DNA of 64,000 bases. Origin: Anaerococcus obesiensis ph10. GTDB taxonomy: Bacteria; Bacillota; Clostridia; Tissierellales; Peptoniphilaceae. The number at the start of each line of letters is the position of its first letter. The first letter of the stretch is position 1. Positions 57,746 through 64,000 of this stretch are shown here, piece by piece. The notes under the pieces were generated by a model, which did not search any database, had not been told where the DNA came from, and saw nothing but the letters and a program-made list of their open reading frames with translations. The DNA is taken from contig NZ_HE978532.1 in NCBI RefSeq assembly GCF_000311745.1, forward strand, positions 62,001 to 126,000, written 5' to 3'. The position numbers were made by a program, and so were the translations under genes.

Positions 57746-58666
57746 TTATTTTTCCCAAATATTATCTGGGTATAATCCTTGGTCGAACATTTTTTGGAAG
57801 GATTTTTGTGCTGGGACCAGGTCTTCTTTGTAAGTTATTCCTATCCACTTGTCATTTGTTGGAAGAATTGTTACATCTGCTTTATTTTCTTTTATTAGCT
57901 CTCCTATCATTTCTGGAAGAACGTATTCGCATGAATCTAAATTTTCTTTATTTTTTTCTAGATATTTTATAAAATAATCTTCACTCATATCAATAAATTC
58001 TGGGAATGATGCCCAAAGGTTCATTGATACTGTTGTTTCTAGATTAAGTATATCGCTATCTAAATTCTCTTTACTTGATATTTTTCCATCTTTTTCTAAT
58101 TTTATTTCGTGAGTTTCTATTATGTCTACTAGTTTATTTTCTTCGTTTCCTATAGATACTCCTCTTGTAACAGCTCCCTTATCTGATAGGGTGTTTTTTA
58201 ATTTATATCCTGCCATAGCTATTTGTAACTTGTCGTCGATTTTTTTATCGCTTGTTACAAGAAATTCGTGTAGGGAATCAAACACGCCTTTTCCATAATA
58301 ATCGTCTGCGTTTATTATTAAAAATGGTTCTTTTACTATATTTTTTGTAGATAGTAAAGCATCAACTGTTCCCCATGGTTTTTTTCTGTCTTTTGGACTT
58401 TCAAATCCTTTTGGCAAATCCATATCTTGGTAAGCGTATTCTACTTCTACTATTTTTTCAATTCTATTTCCAATTATTTCTTTAAAGTCTTCTTCTATAT
58501 CTTTTCTAATTATAAAAACAACCTTATTAAATCCAGCTTTTATTGCATCATAAATTGAATAATCTATTATGGTATAACCGTTGTCATCCATTTTTGCAAG
58601 CTGTTTTATTCCTTGTCCATATCTTGAGCCAATTCCTGCAGCAAGAACTACTAATGTTGTATTCAT
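57746..58666 (-). CDS. Sugar-phosphate nucleotidyltransferase (lacto-N-biose pathway)
   Basis: A 306-residue GT-A-fold transferase: VVLAAGIGSRYGQGIKQLAK (nucleotide-binding signature), DYSIYDAIKAGFNKVVFII, PWGTVDALLS and INADDYYGKGVF with the metal-binding Asp pair. In GH112 loci this enzyme probably uses UTP to activate galactose-1-phosphate or N-acetylhexosamine-1-phosphate. No GalT is seen here, so it may replace that step; substrate is inference. ATG 58666 after AAAGGAGTAATA is preferred over the 63-base-longer frame that overlaps galE. Last gene of the operon. Confidence 0.8.
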   Translation of the reverse strand: MNTTLVVLAAGIGSRYGQGIKQLAKMDDNGYTIIDYSIYDAIKAGFNKVVFIIRKDIEEDFKEIIGNRIEKIVEVEYAYQDMDLPKGFESPKDRKKPWGTVDALLSTKNIVKEPFLIINADDYYGKGVFDSLHEFLVTSDKKIDDKLQIAMAGYKLKNTLSDKGAVTRGVSIGNEENKLVDIIETHEIKLEKDGKISSKENLDSDILNLETTVSMNLWASFPEFIDMSEDYFIKYLEKNKENLDSCEYVLPEMIGELIKENKADVTILPTNDKWIGITYKEDLVPAQKSFQKMFDQGLYPDNIWEK

Positions 58667-58668
58667 TA

Positions 58669-59694
58669 TTACTCCTTTTCTTCGTAACCGTTTGGATTTT
58701 GTGATTGCCATCTCCATGAATCCTCGCACATCTCATCAATGCCTTTTTCTGCTTTCCATCCTAATACTTCGTAAGCTTTGCTTGCATCTGCAAAACATTT
58801 TGCTATATCTCCTTCTCGTCTTTCTACAATTTTATAGGAAATTTTCTTGCCACAGGCTTTTTCAAATGCTTTTAAAACTTCAAGTACAGAATAACCATTG
58901 CCTGTTGCAAGATTTATAATTGAAACTCCTTCTAGCTTATCAATTTTATCTACAGAAAGCACATGGCCTTTTGCAAGATCTACTACATGAATGTAATCTC
59001 TAACTCCTGTTCCATCAACTGTATCATAATCATCTCCAAAAACTCTCAAATAGTCAAGTTTTCCTACAGCAACTTGGGCGATGTATGGTAAAAGATTGTT
59101 TGGAATTCCTTGTGGATCTTCTCCAATTTTTCCTGATTCATGTGCTCCTATCGGATTAAAATATCTCAAAAGAACAACTTTCCATTCGGGATCTGATTTT
59201 TGTAAATCTGTCATAATTTGTTCCATCATGGATTTTGTCCAACCATACGGATTTGTGCAAATTCCTTTTGGAAAATCTTCAGTAATTGGAACTTTTTCTG
59301 GATCTCCATAAACTGTTGCAGATGATGAAAAAATTATATTTTTGCAAGAATATTTTCTCATAATCTTTAATAAGGATAAGGTTCCACTTATATTGTTATG
59401 ATAATATTCTAGAGGTTTTTTCACTGATTCTCCTACAGCTTTCAAAGCTGCGCAGTGGATTACTACATCTATATTTTCTTTTTCAAAAACTTCGCTTAAT
59501 TTTTTTTCATCAAGTATATCAGCTTCATAAAAAATTATATTTTTGCCAGTAATTTCCTCTACTCTTTTTACAGAAATTTTTGATGAGTTTGTTAAATTAT
59601 CATATACTATAACCTTGTAATTTTTATTTAATAATTCAACTGCTACATGGCTTCCAATATAACCTGCTCCACCGGTTATCAATACATTTTTCAT
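58669..59694 (-). CDS. galE: UDP-glucose/UDP-hexosamine 4-epimerase
   Basis: Interconverts UDP-galactose and UDP-glucose (possibly also the N-acetyl forms). The 341-residue extended SDR starts with MKNVLITGGAGYIGSHVAVELL (NAD site). It has VIHCAALKAVGESV, the catalytic Ser/Thr in FSSSATVYGDP and Tyr-Gly-Trp-Thr-Lys, then YFNPIGAHESG. Next to the nucleotidyltransferase it completes conversion of galactose-1-phosphate to glucose-1-phosphate. Two bases separate the genes. Confidence 0.95.
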   Translation of the reverse strand: MKNVLITGGAGYIGSHVAVELLNKNYKVIVYDNLTNSSKISVKRVEEITGKNIIFYEADILDEKKLSEVFEKENIDVVIHCAALKAVGESVKKPLEYYHNNISGTLSLLKIMRKYSCKNIIFSSSATVYGDPEKVPITEDFPKGICTNPYGWTKSMMEQIMTDLQKSDPEWKVVLLRYFNPIGAHESGKIGEDPQGIPNNLLPYIAQVAVGKLDYLRVFGDDYDTVDGTGVRDYIHVVDLAKGHVLSVDKIDKLEGVSIINLATGNGYSVLEVLKAFEKACGKKISYKIVERREGDIAKCFADASKAYEVLGWKAEKGIDEMCEDSWRWQSQNPNGYEEKE

Positions 59695-59705
59695 TTAAAA
59701 TCTCC

Positions 59706-60806
59706 TTATAGAAGAATATTTTTTTGACTTTCTTTATCAAAGAAATGCATTTTTTCTTCGTCTAGGTATATTTTTATTTCCTTATTCTTTTCCAATAAAT
59801 TTTCAACGCTCAAAGCGCAAGTAATTTTTTCTTCTTTGCACTTAATATAAGCATATTGTTGAGCTCCTAATAATTCTACAAAATCAACTTGTCCTATTAA
59901 TGTTGAATTAGTTTTTCTAAATCCATCATATATATGCTCAGGTCTAATTCCACAAACAATATCTTTTGATAAATATCCTAAATCTTGAAGTTTTAATGCT
60001 TTTTCTTGACTAATATGGAATTTTACATTTTCATTTTCCATATAATAATCGTCATCTTCTTTTATTATTTTACCACTTATTAAATTCATTTGTGGAGAAC
60101 CAATGAAAGTTGCTACAAATAGATTTTCTGGTTTTGAATAAACGTTTATAGGAGTATCTACTTGTTGGATAACTCCGTTATTCATAATAACAATTCTATC
60201 TGCCATAGTCATTGCTTCTGTTTGATCGTGGGTTACATATATAAATGTTGTTGCAAGTTGCTCGTGAAGTTTTGATATTTCTGCTCTAGTTTGCACTCTA
60301 AGTTTTGCATCCAAGTTACTAAGAGGCTCGTCCATCAAAAATACTTGAGGATTTCTTACAATCGCACGACCTAAGGCTACTCTTTGTCTTTGACCACCAG
60401 AAAGAGCTGCAGGCTTTCTATCAAGATATTGTTCTAGTCCCAAAACTTCTGCTGCCGCTTTTACTTTTCTATTTATATCTTCTTTTGGAACTTTTGCAAT
60501 TTTTAAAGCGTAGCTCATATTATCTTTTACAGTCATTTGTGGATAAAGAGCATAATTTTGAAATACCATTGCTATATCTCTATCTTTTGGTTCAATATCA
60601 TTTACTAACCTATCTCCAATATATAGCTTTCCTTTTGATATTTCTTCAAGTCCTGCAACCATTCTAAGAGTTGTAGATTTTCCACAACCAGATGGCCCAA
60701 CAAAAACAATAAACTCTTCATCTTTTATTTCTAAATTAAAGTCATTTACAGCAGTAAATTTATTATCATATATTTTATAAATATGCTCGAATTTTAATCC
60801 AGCCAT
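59706..60806 (-). CDS. Sugar ABC transporter ATPase (MsmK/UgpC type)
   Basis: A 366-residue ATPase of the CUT1 family: Walker [11 protein letters not shown] near 40, signature [15 protein letters not shown] near 135, Walker [15 protein letters not shown], switch His in [13 protein letters not shown], and a C-terminal OB-type regulatory domain (about 235-366). It powers the permease encoded at 63156 and beyond, probably for lacto-N-biose and galacto-N-biose uptake; such ATPases often serve several sugar porters. Start after AGGAGGTTTGAT. Confidence 0.93.
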   Translation of the reverse strand: MAGLKFEHIYKIYDNKFTAVNDFNLEIKDEEFIVFVGPSGCGKSTTLRMVAGLEEISKGKLYIGDRLVNDIEPKDRDIAMVFQNYALYPQMTVKDNMSYALKIAKVPKEDINRKVKAAAEVLGLEQYLDRKPAALSGGQRQRVALGRAIVRNPQVFLMDEPLSNLDAKLRVQTRAEISKLHEQLATTFIYVTHDQTEAMTMADRIVIMNNGVIQQVDTPINVYSKPENLFVATFIGSPQMNLISGKIIKEDDDYYMENENVKFHISQEKALKLQDLGYLSKDIVCGIRPEHIYDGFRKTNSTLIGQVDFVELLGAQQYAYIKCKEEKITCALSVENLLEKNKEIKIYLDEEKMHFFDKESQKNILL

Positions 60807-60817
60807 ATCAAACCTCC

Positions 60818-60997
60818 TTAAACATGTCTTCTATTATATAAAAACAAAACTAAAAGCATAAGCGCTAGTGAAACAAATTGAATTAAAAGTGGGCCATAGC
60901 CTGCTTTTCTATGTCCTACAAATTGCAAAATAACTCCAAGAACAAATATTATAAAAAGTACAATATTATTTAATTTTTCTTTTTTGTAATAATCCAT
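60818..60997 (-). CDS. Small two-helix membrane protein (59 aa, DUF6903-like)
   Basis: A 59-residue frame between the ATPase gene and the GH112 gene, overlapping neither. Helix 1 is [13 protein letters not shown], then a conserved-looking [15 protein letters not shown] segment, helix 2 and a YNRRHV tail. Small proteins of this layout recur in GH112 operons as I remember them (DUF6903). Function unknown; association with the transporter is inferred from position. Start at ATG 60997 after AGGAGTAAAT. Confidence 0.7.
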   Translation of the reverse strand: MDYYKKEKLNNIVLFIIFVLGVILQFVGHRKAGYGPLLIQFVSLALMLLVLFLYNRRHV

Positions 60998-60999
60998 AT

Positions 61000-63159
61000 T
61001 TACTCCTCAAACCAGATAATTTCGCCTGCATCAATTTCTATTTCGTGCGCATTTTTATCTCCATCATAAACAATAGATTTTACTTTTTCATTTGAATTGT
61101 TTATTACACAATATTTAGAAATTTCAGGATAAGCAGTTACTTCTAGCCTAATGTCTTTAGCAAAATATTTTTCTAAAATATCTTCCTTATGAGAAACATA
61201 GTGAATAGCTCTTTTTAACAATCTTGTATTTTCTAAACTATAGGAAAGGCCCATAGCATAAAAACTTCTTCCTTTACCATAATCATTTGCTGCCATATAG
61301 ACTTCATTATTTTCATATTTTAATATTTGAGTCTTTTCATTTATCGCATAAACATTTGGTTTTTCTTCACCATATTTATATTCTTTTAAATCTTTTGTTA
61401 TAAAATGATCTTTAGTTTCTTGTGTAAAATATCTATCAAATCCTTGTGAAAATCCTTTTTCAACATCAACTCCCAATACATCTGCAAGTTGGAAAAATCT
61501 TCCTTGATGTTGGTAAGCACTTGGCTCTCCTATTCCAATAAAACCTCCGCCTTCATAAACAAATTTTCTAATATTTGCAAGAACTTCTGGATCTAAGAAA
61601 TTTTCTCCACCAGAAAATGCAGTATAAGCATCTCCAGCATTAATTATTACATCAATGTCCTTATCAATTCCTTTTTTTACATCTTCAAAATTAATAAATT
61701 TAACATCCATGTCCATACCAGAAAGTGCTTCAATTATTCCACTGTATGAATAAGCTAATTTAAACCATTTTCCATGAGCTACAACATAAGCTCCCCAAGT
61801 TCTTATAGAGCCCCAAGAATTTAAAATTGCAACTTTACAAGCCTTATAAGGTTTTGCCTTTGATGAAATATCATAAATTTCTCTAAATTCATCTGCAACT
61901 TTTGTTATATAATCAATAAATTTTGGAAATTTGTAAGCAAGAGATAAGTATCCGCCATATCCAATCCTATCAAGAGGATTTCTCAATAAAGCACGTCTTG
62001 CCTTTACCCAATTATCTTTTGCTTCAATTGATGGGTCATTTCCTTCATAAAATTCATCTGGGAAAAAGTATGGTAAAAATCTCCCCTCTGTCATAGGAAC
62101 ATCTATATCTGAAATTATTCTTAAAGTTGCTCCATCTCCAACTGAACCAACAACTCCATCAAGTCCTATATTTTTAAAATATTTTCCATAAGGCTCTGTT
62201 CCAATCCAATGATCTCCCAAAAACATTATTGCTTTTTTGCCATATTTATGAACAAGATCAACTAATTTTTTTGCCTTATTAGAAACAAATCTTTGTTGAA
62301 AATCAATGTAATCTAAATATTTTTTGCTTGGTATTCTGTAATTACTATTATAAAAACCTTGGTCAACAAAATCTTCACTTGTTAATCTATAACCATATTC
62401 TTTTTCAAAAGCAATCATAGCCTCTGGGGAAACGCTGTTTGAATATCCAAACCAATCTACATATTTTTCCTTAGCATCTTCATTAAAGAAAAGCGAAAAT
62501 TGATAGAAGAAAGTTGTAAATCTTACTACATTTGTTTTTGGATTTTCTTGTAACCATTTTTCTAAATTTTTTTCTACAAATTCGCTAGATTTTTCATATC
62601 TAACATCAAAAGGAATATGATGAGCAACTTCATCTCCCCAATCATTTGTTATGTGATTGTACATTTGAACTGGATCCCAAATTCCATAAGCCAAAAAGTT
62701 TACTGTATAAACATGATAAGGAATTGTTTTTACACTAACTATATCTTTTTCTTTATCAATTTCCCAATTTGAAGGATCAACTACTTCGCCTGTGCTTCTA
62801 TCATAAACTTGCCACCATTTTTTTGGATCATAATCATAATCAGCTATTAATTGTTTTTTGTAATAGCCTTTTAGAAAATCTATTTTTGTAATATTGCTAG
62901 TTGCTGTTACAAAATCACTTATCAAGAAAAATCTAGATCTTTCAAAAGGAACAGTTTCTGCAAATTCGTTGTGACCACGAGTTGGAAAGAAGTTTGTATA
63001 TATGTCAACTCCTTCTATATCTTTAATCTCATCTGGAAGATATGTTCCATCAGAATCTCTTATTGCATCTGCTCCAAGCTTTTCAAGCATCTCGCAAGTT
63101 TCATCATAAAAATTAGCTTCACTTGGAAGAGTCAATCTTCCTCTTTTTTTATCTATCAT
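61000..63159 (-). CDS. lnpA: 1,3-beta-galactosyl-N-acetylhexosamine phosphorylase (GH112)
   Basis: Phosphorolyses lacto-N-biose or galacto-N-biose to galactose-1-phosphate and GlcNAc or GalNAc in the cytoplasm. The 719-residue protein has the GH112 N-terminus GRLTLPSEANFYDETCEML, DYDPKKWWQVYDRSTGEVV, RFTTFFYQFSLFFNE, IMFLGDHWIGTEPYG and GGGFIGIGEPSAYQHQGRFFQL, and the small C-terminal beta domain. Full length for the family. It starts four bases inside the permease gene. Substrates are core structures of mucin O-glycans and milk oligosaccharides. Confidence 0.95.
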   Translation of the reverse strand: MIDKKRGRLTLPSEANFYDETCEMLEKLGADAIRDSDGTYLPDEIKDIEGVDIYTNFFPTRGHNEFAETVPFERSRFFLISDFVTATSNITKIDFLKGYYKKQLIADYDYDPKKWWQVYDRSTGEVVDPSNWEIDKEKDIVSVKTIPYHVYTVNFLAYGIWDPVQMYNHITNDWGDEVAHHIPFDVRYEKSSEFVEKNLEKWLQENPKTNVVRFTTFFYQFSLFFNEDAKEKYVDWFGYSNSVSPEAMIAFEKEYGYRLTSEDFVDQGFYNSNYRIPSKKYLDYIDFQQRFVSNKAKKLVDLVHKYGKKAIMFLGDHWIGTEPYGKYFKNIGLDGVVGSVGDGATLRIISDIDVPMTEGRFLPYFFPDEFYEGNDPSIEAKDNWVKARRALLRNPLDRIGYGGYLSLAYKFPKFIDYITKVADEFREIYDISSKAKPYKACKVAILNSWGSIRTWGAYVVAHGKWFKLAYSYSGIIEALSGMDMDVKFINFEDVKKGIDKDIDVIINAGDAYTAFSGGENFLDPEVLANIRKFVYEGGGFIGIGEPSAYQHQGRFFQLADVLGVDVEKGFSQGFDRYFTQETKDHFITKDLKEYKYGEEKPNVYAINEKTQILKYENNEVYMAANDYGKGRSFYAMGLSYSLENTRLLKRAIHYVSHKEDILEKYFAKDIRLEVTAYPEISKYCVINNSNEKVKSIVYDGDKNAHEIEIDAGEIIWFEE

Positions 63160-64000
63160 CCCTTATCTCCTCCTACCATCATTCCTTCAGTAAGTTGTTT
63201 TTGAACTAAAATATAAATTATTAATGTTGGTATCATTACAATTACTAGACCTGCGTAAAGTCTTCCATAATTTGCTGCTCCTCTTGCTGCTTGTTGAAGA
63301 TTTATTAATCCAACTGGCAAGGTTCTTTTTGATGGATCAGTCATAAGAGTTAGGGCTAAAATATATTCATTCCAAAACATCAAAAAATTAAACAAAATAA
63401 CTGTAATAACTGCTGGTCTTGCCATAGGTATCATTATGTCCATCATAGTTCTATAATAACCAGCCCCATCAATATAAGCTGCCTCTTCATAAGATTTAGA
63501 AATTGATGAGAAAAAGTTTGTCAAAAGATAAACTGTAAATGGAACTGCTGTTGACGCATATATTAATGCAAGGACAAATCTATTATTTAATAAAGCTAAT
63601 GGAATAGATTTTGAAACATCTCTTAACATCAAAAATATTGGTATAACGATGTATGACAAGTTTATAAATAAACCTGCTTTTATATATGAAGTTACGAATC
63701 TTCTTCCTTTAAATTGCATTCTTGCCAAAATATATGAAAATGGAAGTGATATAAGCAAAAGCAAAGCCAAAGCAATTGCTGTAACTATCAAAGAATTTAA
63801 AAAATAATCTCCCATATTAGCAGCGGCCCATGCATCTTTAAAGTTATTTAAGTAAAAACTCATAGGCAAGGCCCAAGGGTTGCCATAAAATTCTGGATTT
63901 GTTTTTATTGATGCCATAAAAACCCAAAAAACTGGGACTAAAATTGATAAGGCAAAAATAACCAAACACAAATAAATAAATATATTAAAAAGTTTTGATT
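63156..64000 (-). CDS. Sugar ABC transporter permease (MalG/MsmG type), 5' end outside window
   Basis: The frame is open to the right edge (reading Ser-Lys-Leu-Phe-Asn-Ile-Phe-Ile-Tyr-Leu upstream of the first possible start), so the N-terminus lies outside. About 280 residues are visible with six transmembrane helices. The EAA loop YEEAAYIDGAGYYRTMMDIMIPMARPA that docks the ATPase is near the middle, and the C-terminus ends KQLTEGMMVGGDKG. It overlaps the GH112 gene by four bases. The second permease and solute-binding protein are expected to the right. Confidence 0.92.
   Translation of the reverse strand, partial: SKLFNIFIYLCLVIFALSILVPVFWVFMASIKTNPEFYGNPWALPMSFYLNNFKDAWAAANMGDYFLNSLIVTAIALALLLLISLPFSYILARMQFKGRRFVTSYIKAGLFINLSYIVIPIFLMLRDVSKSIPLALLNNRFVLALIYASTAVPFTVYLLTNFFSSISKSYEEAAYIDGAGYYRTMMDIMIPMARPAVITVILFNFLMFWNEYILALTLMTDPSKRTLPVGLINLQQAARGAANYGRLYAGLVIVMIPTLIIYILVQKQLTEGMMVGGDKG

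Overview
The window is AT-rich (roughly 30% GC), uses AGGAGG-type ribosome sites and occasional TTG/GTG starts, and carries gene sets typical of anaerobic Gram-positive cocci: 2-hydroxyacyl-CoA dehydratase activases, hybrid-cluster protein, a GH112 lacto-N-biose phosphorylase system and cytoplasmic GH29 fucosidases. An Anaerococcus/Peptoniphilus-like member of the Peptoniphilaceae (Tissierellia) is the best guess from protein flavour; no rRNA is present to confirm it.

1-11.25 kb: the early half of a prophage or related integrative element. A tyrosine integrase lies beside the 3' end of an intact tRNA-Leu, the usual attachment arrangement. Next come a HIRAN-domain membrane protein, a CI-like S24 repressor and a divergent Cro-like protein with palindromic operators between the -35 and -10 boxes. 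A dense leftward operon of about 24 small, overlapping genes follows: excisionase-like protein, HUH rolling-circle Rep, SSB, RecU, dUTPase and a partial ArpU-like late regulator. The late genes and other attachment site lie outside the window.

11.4-33.2 kb: chromosomal housekeeping and anaerobic genes. These are a glycerophosphodiesterase, a ~1420-residue acyl-CoA dehydratase activase-related protein, a MITE-like hairpin element, rpsF-ssb-rpsR, a peptidase/TIM-barrel/degenerate-GH13 operon, an sdpR-sdpI pair without toxin, a holin-family gene, a DUF3783 gene, an orphan T-box leader, a 1187-residue wall-anchored coiled-coil protein with a central CAP domain, a Crp/Fnr regulator, and a double-cubane-cluster (DCCP/YjiM-like) operon with activase and DUF3343 protein.

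33.4-46 kb: hcp with a Crp/Fnr-type palindrome at about -41.5. Then a PTS operon (BglG-type regulator, EIIA, EIIB, GH29 fucosidase, EIIC, 6-phospho-beta-glycosidase), a HAD phosphatase and alanine dehydrogenase.

44.5-57.6 kb: an L-fucose catabolic region (fucK-fucI-fucU, an RbsA::RbsB chimera, fucA, a frameshifted FGGY kinase; a divergent DeoR regulator remnant and fucO; and a second GH29 with an NhaC-family transporter). Fucose released inside the cell would pass to fuculose, fuculose-1-phosphate, DHAP plus lactaldehyde, and propanediol. 57.7-64 kb: the lacto-N-biose/galacto-N-biose locus (ABC permease, GH112 phosphorylase, small membrane protein, MsmK/UgpC-type ATPase, galE, sugar nucleotidyltransferase). 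Together 35-64 kb looks like an island for salvaging host mucin or milk-type glycans. It is marked by several single-base frameshifts (EIIC, FGGY kinase, DeoR twice, plus the DCCP gene upstream) and one deletion fusion, which could be genuine decay or sequencing error.
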